A DNA stretch of 64,000 nt from Alphaproteobacteria bacterium (GCA_020850755.1 JADZEB010000018.1:62001-126000); one strand, 5' to 3'; positions 10,276 through 20,760 are shown, numbered from the stretch's first letter. The notes: a model not told the origin generated them from the letters alone. Numbers and translations are program-made.

Positions 10276-11388
10276 ATGCGCATCGCCGCCATCCTTTCCG
10301 CCTATGTCGGCCGGCAGTTCCTGATCTCGGTCCTGTCAGTGCTTGCGATGCTGCTCGGCATTGTCGTGCTGTTCGACCTGATCGAGTTCCTGCGCCGCGC
10401 CATCAACCGCCCCGATCTCGGCTTCTGGTTCCTGGTGCAGCTCGCGGTGCTGCGCGTGCCCTTCATGGCGCTGCAATTGCTGCCCTTCGCCGTGCTGTTC
10501 GGCGGCATCCTGGCCTTCTGGCGCCTGACGCGATCCTCGGAACTGGTGGTGGCGCGCGCCGCCGGCGTGTCGGCCTGGCAGTTCCTGGCCGCGCCGGTGG
10601 CGCTCGGCGCCGTGCTCGGCCTTGTCGCGATCATGCTGGTGAACCCGATCGCCTCGGCGATGTTCGGGCGCGCCGAGCGGCTGGACAGCGAATATCTCCG
10701 CTCGGGCGGCAGCGCTCTCGCGCTCACTTCGGGCGGGCTCTGGCTGCGCCAGGCCGATCGCGCCGCGGGCGAGGGGGCGGTGGCGATCGTCCATGCCGGG
10801 CGCGTGGCGCGGCGCGAGAACGGGCTCGATCTCGAAGCCGTCTCGATCTTCCGCATCGCGGCCGGCGACCGCTTCACCGCGCGCCTGGAAGCAGAGAGCG
10901 GCCGGCTGGAGCAGGGGCGCTGGGCGCTGCGTGACGTGTGGGAGCTGCCGCTTGAGGGCGGGCGGACCCACCATCCGGAGCTGGCACTGCCGACCGACCT
11001 CACGCTCGCGCGCGTGCAGGACAGCTTCGCCCCGCCCGACACGCTTTCCTTCTGGACGCTGCCCGGCTTCATCGAGGTGCTGGAGCAGTCCGGCTTCTCG
11101 GCGCTACGCCACAAGCTGCATTTCCAGTCCCTCCTGGCACTGCCGCTCCTTCTTTGCGTGATGGTGCTGCTGGCGGCCGGCTTCTCGATGCGGCCATCGC
11201 GGCGCGGCGGCGTGATGCTGATGATCGGCGGCGGCATCGTCTCGGGCTTCGCGCTCTATGTGCTGACCCGCGTCGTGGTCGAGTTCGGCCAGTCGGGCGC
11301 GATCCCGGTGGCACTGGCGGCATGGGCTCCGGCGGGCATGGGGCTGATGCTGGCGGTGGCGCTCCTTCTCCACCTGGAGGATGGCTAG
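10276..11388 (+). CDS. lptG: LPS export ABC transporter permease LptG
   Basis: 370 residues with the same plan as LptF: YVGRQFLISVLSVLAMLLG as first membrane helix, a LTRSSELVVARAAGVSAW coupling segment near residue 95, a periplasmic domain, and C-terminal helices with the MRPSRRGGVML-GGGIVSGF pattern typical of LptG. It starts 15 bases after lptF and stops 2 bases before lptD, so the three are one transcription unit. Confidence 0.93.
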   Translation: MRIAAILSAYVGRQFLISVLSVLAMLLGIVVLFDLIEFLRRAINRPDLGFWFLVQLAVLRVPFMALQLLPFAVLFGGILAFWRLTRSSELVVARAAGVSAWQFLAAPVALGAVLGLVAIMLVNPIASAMFGRAERLDSEYLRSGGSALALTSGGLWLRQADRAAGEGAVAIVHAGRVARRENGLDLEAVSIFRIAAGDRFTARLEAESGRLEQGRWALRDVWELPLEGGRTHHPELALPTDLTLARVQDSFAPPDTLSFWTLPGFIEVLEQSGFSALRHKLHFQSLLALPLLLCVMVLLAAGFSMRPSRRGGVMLMIGGGIVSGFALYVLTRVVVEFGQSGAIPVALAAWAPAGMGLMLAVALLLHLEDG

Positions 11389-11390
11389 GG

Positions 11391-13610
11391 ATGCGCCGCG
11401 CCGGTGCTGCCGCCGCGGGCGCTTTGGCGCTGGCCGCGCTCGCGCTGCTTCTCGGCGCCGCGGAGGCCCCGGCGCAGGAGCGGCGCGGGCGCGCCACGGC
11501 CGCCTCGTCCAACGACCTTGCTGCGCGCGCCGCCAGTCGCGGCGAGCCGATCACCTTCCAGGCCGACCAGGTTGCCTACGACCGCGAGCGCGACTGGGTG
11601 GTGGCGCGCGGTTCCGTCGAGGCCTGGCAGGGCGAACGCGTGCTGCGCGCGCAGGAGATCCGCTTCGACCGGAGCACCAATCGCGTCTATGCGCGCGGCG
11701 ATGTCGTGCTGATGGAGCCGGATGGCAATGTCGGCTTCGCCAACGAGGTGGAGCTGACCGGCGATTTCCGCGAGGGCGTGCTGCGCGACCTGCGCGCGCT
11801 CCTGCCCGAGAATGGCCGCCTCGCGGCCAATGGTGCCCGCCGCAGCGGCGGCAACGTCACCGAGCTTTCCCGCGCCGTCTATTCCACCTGCAACCTCTGC
11901 CCCGAGAACCCGGAACGTCCGCCGCTGTGGCAGCTGCGCGCCGAGCGCGCGCAGCGCGACGAAGGGCGGGGCCAGATCTCCTACTATGATGCGATGCTGG
12001 AGATGTGGGGCATCCCGGTCACCTACCTGCCCTATTTCGAACATGCCGATCCGAGCGTCGGGAGACGCTCGGGCTTCCTGCCGCCATCCTTCGGCCACAG
12101 CACCTATCTCGGCGGCTTCCTCGAGGTGCCCTACTACTGGACGCTCGGCGATTCGGCCGACATCACGATCTCGCCCATGTTCACGACGCGGCAGAATGCG
12201 ATGCTGCAGGGCGAGTACCGCCGCCGCTTCGCCAACGGCGTGCTGAACCTCCAGGCCTCGGGCACGGTCGACCAGGAAAGCCGCTTCCGCGGCCATATCT
12301 TTACCACCGGACGCTTCGACCTGGACGAGACATGGCGGTGGGGGTTCCAGTTCCAGCGCGTCTCCGACGTGACCTATCTGCGCCGCTACCGCTTCAACCA
12401 GCCGCGCCTGCTCACCTCCACCCTGTTCGCCGAGGGCTTCGGCGAGAACAGCTACACCTATGCCGACACCTTGGCCTATCAGGGCCTGCGCGCGCAGGAT
12501 GATGACCGTCGCCTGCCGATCGTGGCGCCGCGCTTCTTCCACGAGCGTGTGTTCCAGCCGGGTGGCATCGGCGGACGGCTGACCGCCGACATATCCTCCT
12601 TCTCCGTGTTCCGGCCGCAGGGCACCGACACGCAACGCGTCGCCTCGCGGCTGAACTGGCAGCGGCCCTTCCAGGGCGATGCCGGCGACCTGTGGCGGCT
12701 TCAGGTCAATCTCGATGTCGCCGGGTACTATGCTTCGGACATCGCCGATCCCACCAACCCCATGCGCACGCGCGACGGCTTCGTCGGTCGCGCCCTGCCC
12801 ACCGTCGCGCTCGACTGGCGGATGCCGTTCGTACGCCACGATTCCTGGTCGAGCCAGGTGATCGAGCCGATGGTCATGTTCGCCGCCGCACCCAATGTCG
12901 GCAATGACTGGCGCCTGCCGAACGAGGACAGCCTCGATTTCGAGTTCGGCGACACGAACCTGTTCTCGCTCAATCGCTTCACCGGCCGCGACCGGCTGGA
13001 AGGGGGCGTGCGACTGAACTACGGGGTGCGCGGCGCCCTTTACACCCATTCCGGGGCGGGGGCGGAGCTGCTGCTGGGGCAGAGCTGGCGGATCAACCGC
13101 GACGATACCTTCTTCGTCGGCTCCGGCCTTGCCACGCGCCAGTCCGACTGGGTCGGCCGGCTGGTCGTGACGCCGATGGAGAATCTCGACTTCTATTACC
13201 GTTGGCGACTCGACTCGCAGAATTTCAGCCAACGCCTGACCGATACCGGCATGAGCATCGGTCCCAACTGGCTGCGGCTCGATCTCGGCTACACCTTCAT
13301 CGACCGCGCCGCGCTGGTGGTGCCCTCCACCCGCGACCGCGAAGAGATCTATGGCGGCTTCCAGGCCAGGCTCGGCGAGTTCTGGTCGGTGCGCGCCTCG
13401 GCCCGTCGCGACCTGGCCACCCAGCAGATGGTGCGTTCGCAGGCCGCGATCGTCTACGAGGACGAGTGCTTCATCTTCGGCCTGAGCTACCAGCGCGTCT
13501 TCACCCAGGCGCTGCAAACCGACCTCAACCAGCAGCAGCGTGACGGCGTGACCGTGCTGCTGCGGCTGGTGTTCAAGACCGTGGGCGAGTTCCAGACCAG
13601 TGCCTTCTAG
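11391..13610 (+). CDS. lptD: LPS assembly outer membrane protein LptD
   Basis: 739 residues. A signal peptide (alanine/leucine-rich, cleavage near APAQ) is followed by the OstA-like periplasmic domain at about residues 50-200 (ITFQADQVAYDRERDWVVARG). Next come a CNLCPENP cysteine pair and the conserved MWGIPVTYLPYFEHADPSV transition. The rest is a long beta-barrel domain rich in aromatic, alternating strands. A cysteine in the DECFIFGLSYQR segment near the C terminus could pair with the N-terminal cysteines. The protein inserts lipopolysaccharide into the outer leaflet. The ATG at 11391, two bases after the lptG stop, starts exactly at the signal peptide. Confidence 0.94.
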   Translation: MRRAGAAAAGALALAALALLLGAAEAPAQERRGRATAASSNDLAARAASRGEPITFQADQVAYDRERDWVVARGSVEAWQGERVLRAQEIRFDRSTNRVYARGDVVLMEPDGNVGFANEVELTGDFREGVLRDLRALLPENGRLAANGARRSGGNVTELSRAVYSTCNLCPENPERPPLWQLRAERAQRDEGRGQISYYDAMLEMWGIPVTYLPYFEHADPSVGRRSGFLPPSFGHSTYLGGFLEVPYYWTLGDSADITISPMFTTRQNAMLQGEYRRRFANGVLNLQASGTVDQESRFRGHIFTTGRFDLDETWRWGFQFQRVSDVTYLRRYRFNQPRLLTSTLFAEGFGENSYTYADTLAYQGLRAQDDDRRLPIVAPRFFHERVFQPGGIGGRLTADISSFSVFRPQGTDTQRVASRLNWQRPFQGDAGDLWRLQVNLDVAGYYASDIADPTNPMRTRDGFVGRALPTVALDWRMPFVRHDSWSSQVIEPMVMFAAAPNVGNDWRLPNEDSLDFEFGDTNLFSLNRFTGRDRLEGGVRLNYGVRGALYTHSGAGAELLLGQSWRINRDDTFFVGSGLATRQSDWVGRLVVTPMENLDFYYRWRLDSQNFSQRLTDTGMSIGPNWLRLDLGYTFIDRAALVVPSTRDREEIYGGFQARLGEFWSVRASARRDLATQQMVRSQAAIVYEDECFIFGLSYQRVFTQALQTDLNQQQRDGVTVLLRLVFKTVGEFQTSAF

Positions 13611-13700
13611 CCGCCGCTTCCGCCTCCGGCCGCCGGCACGGCGCGGAACCGCCCTCGCCGGCCTTGCTTCGCCTGCCCCGGGGGCCTATTGGTGTTGCCC

Positions 13701-15113
13701 ATGATGCCGATCCGCGCCGCCAAGCGCCTCGCCGCGACCGCCGCCCTGGCCCTTGCCCTGGCCGGCGGGCTTCCCCTGGCCATTTCCGGCCTGCCCGCCC
13801 CGCTGGCGCCCGCGCCGGCCAGCGCGCAGGAGAACCGCGTCGCCGCCGTGGTCAACAGTGACGCGATCACGTTGCGCGATCTGCAGTCGCGCCGGCGCCT
13901 GTTCCAGATCACATCGCGCCTGCCCGACACGCCCGAGGTGCGCGAGCGGCTCACCCCGCAAATACTGCGCCTGCTGATCGACGAGCGTCTGCGCCTGCAG
14001 GAGATGCGTCGCCGGCGCATCGCGGTACTGGACGAGGACATCGCCGGCACGCTGCGCCGCATCGAGCAGCAGAACGGGCTGCCGGAGGGCGGGCTTGTCC
14101 GCCAGCTTCGTTCCTCGGGTGTCGATCCGCGCACGCTTATCGACCAGCTGCGCGTGCAGATCGGCTGGACGCGGCTGGTGCGCGCGCGCATCGGTGACCA
14201 GGCGGCGGTGTCCGACGACGAGGCCGAGGAGGCGCTTGCCCGCCTGCGTGCCCAGGTCGGCCAGCCCGAATACCTGGTCAGCGAGATCTTCCTGCCGATC
14301 GACAATCCCGACCGCGCCGGCGAGGTGCAGCGCTTCGCCTCGGGCATCATCGAGCAGCTGCGCAGGGGGGCGCCCTTTGCGGTGCTGGCAAGCCAGTTCT
14401 CGCAGGGTGCCTCGGCTGACCAGGGCGGCGATCTCGGCTGGGTCCAGGCCGGCCAGGTCGACGAGGAGGTCGAGAAGGTCATCACCCAGATGCCGCCCGG
14501 CGCGATCTCGAACCCGATCCGCACGGCGGGCGGCCTGTCGATCGTCGCGCTGCGCGCCAAGCGCGCGATCGGCCAGTCCGAGGAAACCGTCTACACCATG
14601 CGGCAGGTGTTCCGCCCCTGGCCCGACGGGCAGAACCCGGATGTCGAGACCGTGGCCGCGCTGCAGCGCGCGGTGGCGCGCGCCAGCAATTGCGCCGAGT
14701 TCGAGGGGCTGGCGGCGCAGGCCGGCTCGACCCGCCCGGCCGATCCCGGGCCGGTCAGCGAAAGCCAGATGCCAGGGCCCTTGCGCGCCTTCATGGCGCA
14801 GCAGCCGGTCAACCGGCCGAGCCAGCCGATCATCGCCACCGACGGCGTTGCCATCGTGATGATCTGCAACAAGGAGCGCGAGGGCGGCCTGCCCAGCAAG
14901 GAGCAGATCGCCAACAGCCTGCTGCGCGACCGGCTGGAGCTCATGTCGCGCCAGATGGTGCGTGAGCTGCGCCGGCGGGCCTTCATCGAGGTCCGCCTGG
15001 AACAGAACGCGCGCCCGCAAGGCGCGGCGGCCGAGGATGAGGGGCCCCGGACCGAGACGCCGCGGCGGGGGCGCCGGCAGTCGGGGCCGACCCGGACCGA
15101 GCGGCCGTCTTGA
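13701..15113 (+). CDS. surA: Periplasmic chaperone / peptidyl-prolyl isomerase SurA
   Basis: 470 residues. After a signal peptide ending near APASAQ comes the SurA N-terminal domain starting NRVAAVVNSDAITLRDL. One recognisable parvulin domain lies at about residues 185-290: EYLVSEIFLPID, the QFSQGASADQGGDLGWV segment and GGLSIVALRAKR. The second parvulin-like region (residues 295-400) is degenerate. SurA escorts outer-membrane proteins including LptD, and the gene sits directly downstream of lptD. The last four bases overlap the TTG start of pdxA. Confidence 0.92.
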   Translation: MMPIRAAKRLAATAALALALAGGLPLAISGLPAPLAPAPASAQENRVAAVVNSDAITLRDLQSRRRLFQITSRLPDTPEVRERLTPQILRLLIDERLRLQEMRRRRIAVLDEDIAGTLRRIEQQNGLPEGGLVRQLRSSGVDPRTLIDQLRVQIGWTRLVRARIGDQAAVSDDEAEEALARLRAQVGQPEYLVSEIFLPIDNPDRAGEVQRFASGIIEQLRRGAPFAVLASQFSQGASADQGGDLGWVQAGQVDEEVEKVITQMPPGAISNPIRTAGGLSIVALRAKRAIGQSEETVYTMRQVFRPWPDGQNPDVETVAALQRAVARASNCAEFEGLAAQAGSTRPADPGPVSESQMPGPLRAFMAQQPVNRPSQPIIATDGVAIVMICNKEREGGLPSKEQIANSLLRDRLELMSRQMVRELRRRAFIEVRLEQNARPQGAAAEDEGPRTETPRRGRRQSGPTRTERPS

Positions 15114-16168
15114 ACGCGGCGCCGGCGCTGCCGCTGGCCCTGACCATGGGCGATCCGGTCGGCATTTCCGGCGAGATCACCCTGAAGGCGTGGCTGGCAC
15201 TGCGCGCGCGCGCCCCCGCGCCCGGCCCCGCGCCGGTATTCGCCGCGATCGCCGACCCGGACGCGCTGGCCGCGGAGGCGCGCCGCCTGTCGCTGCCCGT
15301 GCCGGTGCGTGCGATCGCCGGCATGGCCGAGGCAACAAGCCTGTTCGCCGGCGCGCTGCCGGTGCTGGCCGAGCTGCTGCCGGTGCCGCTGATTCCCGGC
15401 CGGCCCGACCCGCGCCACGGCGCGGCGATCATCGCCTCGGTCCGCCGCGCGGTAGCCGAGGTGTGCGCCGGCCGCGCCGCCGGCCTGGTCACCAACCCGC
15501 TGGCGAAGACGACGCTGCTCGGCGGCGGCATCGCCCATGCCGGGCACACTTCCTGGCTCGCGGAGCTTGCCGGCGGCGGGGAGCCGGTGATGATGCTCGC
15601 CTCGCCCGCCCTTCGCGTGGTGCCGGTGACCGTGCATGTCGCGCTGCGCGAGGTGTTTGCCCGGCTCACCCCGGCGCTGATCCTGGGCACGGGCCGCATC
15701 GTCGCGCGCGCGCTGGCCGCGGATTTCGGGCTTGCGCACCCGCGCATCGCCGTGACCGGCCTCAACCCGCATGCGGGCGAGAGCGGCACGCTCGGGCGCG
15801 AGGAGATCGAGATCATCGCCCCGGCCATCGCCGCCCTGCGCGCCGAGGGCATCGATGCACAAGGGCCCTTCGCCGCCGACAGCCTGTTCCATGCGCAGGC
15901 GCGCGCCCGCTACGACGCCGCGCTCTGCATGTATCACGACCAGGCGCTGATCCCGATCAAGACGGTCGACTTCGCCGGCGCCGTGAACGTGACGCTCGGC
16001 CTGCCGATCGTGCGCACCTCTCCCGATCACGGCACCGCCTACGACATTGCCGGCAAGGGGGTGGCGGACGCGTCCAGCCTGGTCGCAGCGCTGGACATGG
16101 CCGCGGCGATGGCCGCGCGCCGCGCCGCCGCGCATGCGGCGCCGCCCAGACGCGCCAGCGCCGGCTAG
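15110..16168 (+). CDS. pdxA: 4-hydroxythreonine-4-phosphate dehydrogenase
   Basis: 352 residues. PdxA hallmarks are all present: [13 protein letters not shown] at the N terminus, [11 protein letters not shown] (metal His), [16 protein letters not shown] near residue 225, and [12 protein letters not shown] with [13 protein letters not shown] near the C terminus. The enzyme oxidises 4-phosphohydroxy-L-threonine in pyridoxal phosphate synthesis. The start is a TTG that overlaps the surA stop in TTGA. The only nearby ATG lies inside the conserved LTMGDP motif and would cut the fold. Confidence 0.94.
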   Translation: MNAAPALPLALTMGDPVGISGEITLKAWLALRARAPAPGPAPVFAAIADPDALAAEARRLSLPVPVRAIAGMAEATSLFAGALPVLAELLPVPLIPGRPDPRHGAAIIASVRRAVAEVCAGRAAGLVTNPLAKTTLLGGGIAHAGHTSWLAELAGGGEPVMMLASPALRVVPVTVHVALREVFARLTPALILGTGRIVARALAADFGLAHPRIAVTGLNPHAGESGTLGREEIEIIAPAIAALRAEGIDAQGPFAADSLFHAQARARYDAALCMYHDQALIPIKTVDFAGAVNVTLGLPIVRTSPDHGTAYDIAGKGVADASSLVAALDMAAAMAARRAAAHAAPPRRASAG

Positions 16169-16172
16169 GACG

Positions 16173-17042
16173 ATGGTGGGGTCCGGCGCACCCGGCCTGC
16201 CCTCCGGGTTGCCGCCGCTGCGCGAGGTGATCGCCCGCCACGGGCTTGCCGCGCGCAAGGGGCTTGGCCAGCACTTCCTGCTCGATCTCAACCTCACCGC
16301 GCGCATCGTGCGGCTGGCGGGCGACATGGCCGGCCGCCACGCGATCGAGGTCGGGCCGGGGCCGGGCGGGCTCACCCGCGCGCTGCTCGACAGCCCCGCC
16401 GCCGACGTGACGGTGATCGAGCGCGACGCGCGCTGCCTGCCGGCACTGGCCGAGATCGCCGCCGCCTATCCCGGGCGCCTGCGCGTGATCGAGGGCGATG
16501 CGCTCGCGGTCGATCTGCCGGCCGAGGTGGCACCGCCGCGCCGGCTGGTGGCGAACCTGCCCTACAATGTCGCGACACCGCTGCTGGTCGGCTGGCTGCG
16601 CCAGGCGGCGGCCTTCGAGAGCCTGACGCTGATGTTCCAGAAGGAGGTGGCCGAGCGGCTGGTGGCCGCGCCCGGCAGCGCTGCCTATGGCCGGCTTTCC
16701 GTGCTGGCGCAGTGGCTGTGCGAGGCGCGGCTGGCACTCGCGCTGCCGGCGCGCGCCTTCACGCCCCCGCCCAAGGTGGACAGCGCCGTCGTGCACCTCC
16801 TGCCCCGCCCGGCGCAGCCGGCGCCCGCGCTGCTCGCGGCGATGGAGCGCCTGACCGCCGCCGCCTTCGGCCAGCGGCGCAAGATGCTGCGCGCCTCGCT
16901 TCGGGCCCTGCCCGATGCCGCGCGGCTGGGTGGTGCCGAGGCCCTGCTGCGCCGCGCCGCGATCGCGCCCGAGCGGCGCGCCGAGACCTTGTCGGTGGCC
17001 GAGTTCGAGGCGCTGGCGCGCCTGTTGCTGCCTGCGCCCTGA
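16173..17042 (+). CDS. rsmA: 16S rRNA (adenine1518-N6/adenine1519-N6)-dimethyltransferase
   Basis: 289 residues. The N-terminal [10 protein letters not shown] segment, the SAM-binding GPGPGGLT, the acidic [10 protein letters not shown], and the catalytic [11 protein letters not shown] are the KsgA/RsmA signature. [13 protein letters not shown] in the C-terminal helical domain is also typical. It dimethylates two adenines in helix 45 of 16S rRNA. It follows pdxA by 4 bases, the same pairing found in enterobacteria. Confidence 0.95.
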   Translation: MVGSGAPGLPSGLPPLREVIARHGLAARKGLGQHFLLDLNLTARIVRLAGDMAGRHAIEVGPGPGGLTRALLDSPAADVTVIERDARCLPALAEIAAAYPGRLRVIEGDALAVDLPAEVAPPRRLVANLPYNVATPLLVGWLRQAAAFESLTLMFQKEVAERLVAAPGSAAYGRLSVLAQWLCEARLALALPARAFTPPPKVDSAVVHLLPRPAQPAPALLAAMERLTAAAFGQRRKMLRASLRALPDAARLGGAEALLRRAAIAPERRAETLSVAEFEALARLLLPAP

Positions 17043-17109
17043 AACGGGCTGGACAGGCGCTGAACCCGTGCCACATTCGGGCCATACCCGCGCGCGAGGA
17101 CCCGACGCA

Positions 17110-17706
17110 ATGACCGACACGCCCGAGAACCCGTTCGCGACCTTCGCCGCCTGGCTCGCCGAGGCGGAAAAGAGCGAGCCCAACGACGCCAACGCCATGT
17201 GCCTGGCCACCACCACGCCCGACGGGCGGCCGAGCGCGCGCATGGTGCTGCTCAAGGGCATCGATGATCGCGGCTTCGTCTTCTACACCAACCTCGAGAG
17301 CCGCAAGGGCGAGCAGCTTGCCGCCAACCCGCATGCGGCGCTGAACTTCCACTGGAAGTCGCTGCGCCGCGCGGTGCGCGTCGAAGGCCCGGTCGAGCGC
17401 GTCACGGACGCCGAGGCCGACGCCTATTACCGCACCCGCGCGCGCGGCAGCCGTCTTGGCGCCTGGGCCAGCACGCAGAGCCGCCCGCTCGAAAGCCGCT
17501 TCGCGCTCGAGAAGCGTGTGGCCGAGATCACGCTGCGCTATCCGGTGGGCGAAATCCCGCGCCCGCCGCACTGGTCGGGCTTCCGCGTCCTGCCCGAGCG
17601 GATCGAGTTCTGGCGCGACATGCCCTTCCGCCTGCACGACCGGAGCGAGTATCTGCGCGATGCGGCCGCGCCCGGTGGCTGGCGTCTGCGCAAGCTCTAT
17701 CCCTAG
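17110..17706 (+). CDS. pdxH: Pyridoxamine 5'-phosphate oxidase
   Basis: 198 residues. The FMN-binding [13 protein letters not shown] block (here [20 protein letters not shown]), the [12 protein letters not shown] segment and [14 protein letters not shown] are diagnostic, and the dimer-site WRLRKLYP ends the protein. It converts pyridoxine or pyridoxamine phosphate to pyridoxal phosphate, so a second B6 gene lies in the same run as pdxA. The start ATG follows a 67-base gap after rsmA. Confidence 0.94.
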   Translation: MTDTPENPFATFAAWLAEAEKSEPNDANAMCLATTTPDGRPSARMVLLKGIDDRGFVFYTNLESRKGEQLAANPHAALNFHWKSLRRAVRVEGPVERVTDAEADAYYRTRARGSRLGAWASTQSRPLESRFALEKRVAEITLRYPVGEIPRPPHWSGFRVLPERIEFWRDMPFRLHDRSEYLRDAAAPGGWRLRKLYP

Positions 17707-17730
17707 CGCGGGGCGGGAAAGGGCGCGCGC

Positions 17731-19266
17731 GTGCCGGTTCCACCCGAGCAGGCCGAGATCGCAGCCTTCCTTGCCGCGCTGGCCGGCGCCGCGGGCGCGC
17801 CGGTGGTGCCGATCGAGACGCACATCTCGGCCGTGTTCGTCGGCGCCGAGACCGTGTTCAAGCTCAAGAAGGCGGTCAGGCTCGCCTATCTTGACTTCAC
17901 CGACCCGGCCCATCGCCGCGCATTGTGCGAGGCCGAGCTTGCACTCAACCGCCGCACCGCGCCCGCGATCTATCTCGGCGTGAGCGCGGTCACGCGCGCG
18001 GCGGATGGCCGGCTTGCGCTCGATGGCCCGGGCGCGCCGGTGGAATGGGTGGTTCGCATGCGGCGAATCCCGGGGGAGGCCTTCCTTGACGGCATGGCCG
18101 CGGCGGGCGCGCTCACGCCCGGGCTGATGGACGCGTTGGCCGACAGGGTCGCGGCCTTCCATGCCTCGATCCCGCCCGCCTCGCGGCGCGATCCGGCCGA
18201 TCTGATGGCGCAGGTGATCCGCAACAACGTGGTTGCCTTCCGCGCCTCCGCGATCCTGCCCGAGGCCGATGTCGCGGCGCTGACCAAGGCGAGCGAGGCG
18301 CGGCTGGCCGCGATCGCCCCGCGCTTGCGCGAGCGTGCCGCCGAGGGGCGCGTGCGACGCGGGCATGGTGATCTTCATCTCGGCAATATCTGCCTGTGGG
18401 AGGGCGAGCCGACACCCTTCGACGCGCTCGAGTTCGACGAGGACCTGGCGACGATCGATGTCGGCTACGATCTTGCCTTCCTGCTGATGGACCTCGACAT
18501 CCGCGCCACGCGTGCGCTCGCCAACCGCGTCCTCAACCGCTACCACGCGCGGCTGCCGGATACCGGGCTCCTGGCCGCACTGCCGCTGTGGCTGTCCTTG
18601 CGCGCCGCGATCCGCGCCCATGTGACGGCGACGCAGGCCAAGACGGAGCGCCCGCCACGGATGGTGGCGGCAGCGGGGCGCTACCTTGCCGCCGCGCGCG
18701 CCTACCTTGCCCCGCCGCCGCCCGTTCTGGTGGCCGTGGGCGGACTGCCCGGCACCGGCAAGACCACGCTCGCCCGAGCCCTTGCCCCGATGCTCGGCGC
18801 GGCGCCGGGTGCGCTCCTCCTGCGCAGCGACGAGATCCGCAAGCGCCTGGCCGGTGTGCCGCCAGAGACGCGGCTTGCGCGCGGGCACTACACCAAGGAT
18901 GCCTCGCAACAGGTCTATGCGGCGCTGCTGGCCGAGGCGGAGAGGGCGCTCGGTGCGGGCCACGCCGTCATCGCCGATGCCGTCTTTTCCGACCCGGCCG
19001 AGCGAGCCGCGGTGCGGGCGCTGGCCGCGCGGCTGGGCGTTCCGTTCCAGGGGCTGTGGCTGGAGGCGCCGGTTCCGGAGCTGGAGCGGCGGCTCGGTGC
19101 GCGCATCGGCGATGCCTCGGACGCCGATGCCGCCGTGTTGCGCGGGTTTCGCGAGCGCTCGGTGGGTGCGATCGACTGGGTCCGCCTTGATGCCGGCGGA
19201 ACCCCGCCCGTGGCCGCGGCGCGCGCGGCCCTGGCTGCGCTGGCTCCCCGATCGGTCTCGGACTGA
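17731..19266 (+). CDS. Fused aminoglycoside-phosphotransferase-like kinase and P-loop ATPase
   Basis: 511 residues with two parts. Residues 1-330 are an APH/choline-kinase fold: FKLKKAVRLAYLDF near residue 50, the catalytic RRGHGDLHLGNI at about 210, and an FDEDLATIDVGYDLAFLLMDLD metal segment. Residues 335-505 are an AAA_33-type nucleotide kinase domain with GLPGTGKTTLARAL (Walker A) and LLRSDEIRKRL. This fusion is widespread in proteobacteria, but I know of no proven substrate. Starts with GTG at 17731, 24 bases after pdxH. Confidence 0.85.
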   Translation: MPVPPEQAEIAAFLAALAGAAGAPVVPIETHISAVFVGAETVFKLKKAVRLAYLDFTDPAHRRALCEAELALNRRTAPAIYLGVSAVTRAADGRLALDGPGAPVEWVVRMRRIPGEAFLDGMAAAGALTPGLMDALADRVAAFHASIPPASRRDPADLMAQVIRNNVVAFRASAILPEADVAALTKASEARLAAIAPRLRERAAEGRVRRGHGDLHLGNICLWEGEPTPFDALEFDEDLATIDVGYDLAFLLMDLDIRATRALANRVLNRYHARLPDTGLLAALPLWLSLRAAIRAHVTATQAKTERPPRMVAAAGRYLAAARAYLAPPPPVLVAVGGLPGTGKTTLARALAPMLGAAPGALLLRSDEIRKRLAGVPPETRLARGHYTKDASQQVYAALLAEAERALGAGHAVIADAVFSDPAERAAVRALAARLGVPFQGLWLEAPVPELERRLGARIGDASDADAAVLRGFRERSVGAIDWVRLDAGGTPPVAAARAALAALAPRSVSD

Positions 19267-19368
19267 ATGCAGGGTGCCAAGCCGCGCCGAGCCGTGGCAT
19301 GATGGACCATCGATCGGGTCGCATCGGGCTGGGCAATCGCTCCCGCCGCCATGAAGGAGGGCCAAACG

Positions 19369-20244
19369 ATGCAATATCGCAAGATCCTGCTGCCGCTTTC
19401 CGCCACCGAGGGTTGCCGCAGCGCGCTCGCGCTCGCGCACATGGTCGCGCGAACCTGGAAGGCGCATATCGACGCGCTGCATGTGCGGCTCGATCCGCGC
19501 GACGTGGCTCCGCTTGCAGGCGAGGGGCTTTCCGGCGCGATGATCGAGGAGATGATGACGCTGACCGAGAAGGAAGGCGGCGAACGCGCCAAGTCCGCGC
19601 GCGCGATGTTCGACGAGTTCTGCAAGGCCAACGCCGTGACCATCGCCGAGACGGCCGAAGCGTCCTTCGCCGCAGGTGGCGTCACGGCCTCCTACGCCGA
19701 ATCGGTCGGGCGCGAGGAGGATGTGGTGGCCGCCCGGGCGCGCCTGCACGATGTCGTGGTGCTCGCCCACCCCGAGGCGGGCGAGGAGGTGTCCACCTCC
19801 GATTCGCTGCACGCGGTGCTGTTCGATTCCGGCCGCCCGATCATGATCGCGCCGCGCAATGCGCCGGCGGAGATCGGCAAGCGCGTCTGCATCGGCTGGA
19901 ACGGCAGCGCCGAATCCTCGGCCGCCGTCGCCGCCGGCCTGCCCTGGATCGAGCGGGCCGAGGCGGTGCGCATCCTGTTCGCGCAGGAATACCATGCCCG
20001 CGGCCCCGAGGCGCAGGAACTGGCCAGCTACCTAGCCTGGCACGGCGTCAAGGCCGAGGCGGTGCAGTTCGAGGCCGTGGGCGGCTCGATCGGCGCGGGG
20101 CTTCTGGCCAAGGCGCACGACTTCAACGCCGACATGGTGGTGATGGGCGCCTACACCCGTTCGCGCCTGCGCCAGCTCATCCTTGGCGGGGCAACGCGCC
20201 ACATGCTGGAGCATGGCGACGTCGCCGTGCTCATGAACCGTTGA
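19369..20244 (+). CDS. Universal stress protein (tandem Usp fold)
   Basis: 291 residues. The N-terminal half opens with YRKILLPLSATEG. The C-terminal half is the better-conserved Usp domain: VCIGWNGSAESSAAVAAGLP and a final MGAYTRSRLRQLILGGATRHML, which matches the ATP-binding loop of UspA-like proteins. The ATG at 19369 is chosen over one 18 bases upstream because AAGGAGG sits at the right distance before it and the upstream ATG overlaps that ribosome site. A cytosolic stress role is likely; the trigger is unknown. Confidence 0.88.
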   Translation: MQYRKILLPLSATEGCRSALALAHMVARTWKAHIDALHVRLDPRDVAPLAGEGLSGAMIEEMMTLTEKEGGERAKSARAMFDEFCKANAVTIAETAEASFAAGGVTASYAESVGREEDVVAARARLHDVVVLAHPEAGEEVSTSDSLHAVLFDSGRPIMIAPRNAPAEIGKRVCIGWNGSAESSAAVAAGLPWIERAEAVRILFAQEYHARGPEAQELASYLAWHGVKAEAVQFEAVGGSIGAGLLAKAHDFNADMVVMGAYTRSRLRQLILGGATRHMLEHGDVAVLMNR

Positions 20245-20276
20245 GCAGGGCTCCGCGCAGGGCCAACCCGCGCGGC

Positions 20277-20747
20277 GTGGCGCCTGCCGGTCCGGAGACC
20301 GCTGCCGATGCGGCGGCGGTGCAAGCCTACATGCGGCTTCTGCGCGCGACCGACAGCGTGCTGGCCAGCGTCGCCCCCGGCATCGCCGCCGCCGGGCTGA
20401 CCATGACGCAGTTCGGCGCGCTGGAGGCGCTCTATCATCTCGGGCCGCTGTCGCAGGCGGAAATCGGGCGCAAGATCCTGCGCTCGGCCGGCAACATGAC
20501 GCTGGTGCTCGACAATCTCGAACGCGAAGGGCTGATCGAGCGCTGCCCCGAGCCGGGCGACAGGCGGGCGCGGCGGGTCTCGCTCACGCCCGCGGGGCGC
20601 GCGCGCGTGGCGGCGGTCCTGCCCGCGCACCGGGCGGACATAGCCCGCGCCATGGCGGCGCTTTCGGGGCGCGAGCTCGAGACGCTCTGCGATCTGCTGC
20701 TGCGGCTCGGGACGGGCGCCCTTGAAAGGCGGGGCCGGGCCGCCTAG
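20277..20747 (+). CDS. MarR-family transcriptional regulator
   Basis: 156 residues from the GTG at 20277. The winged-helix core is visible: LTMTQFGALEALYHLGPLSQAEIGRKILRSAGNMTLVLDNLEREGLIERCPEPGDRRARRVSLTPAGR spans helix-turn-helix and wing, with DRR-RRVSLT being the usual MarR wing motif. The true start could be the TTG at 20241, which overlaps the usp stop, and would add 12 residues. A perfect palindrome just after the gene and before the pirin gene is the probable operator. Confidence 0.88.
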   Translation: MAPAGPETAADAAAVQAYMRLLRATDSVLASVAPGIAAAGLTMTQFGALEALYHLGPLSQAEIGRKILRSAGNMTLVLDNLEREGLIERCPEPGDRRARRVSLTPAGRARVAAVLPAHRADIARAMAALSGRELETLCDLLLRLGTGALERRGRAA

Positions 20748-20760
20748 TTATGCGACATCA

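Noticed and set aside
11385..13517. 710-residue frame antisense to lptD
   Set aside because: No recognisable motif; lptD is certain.
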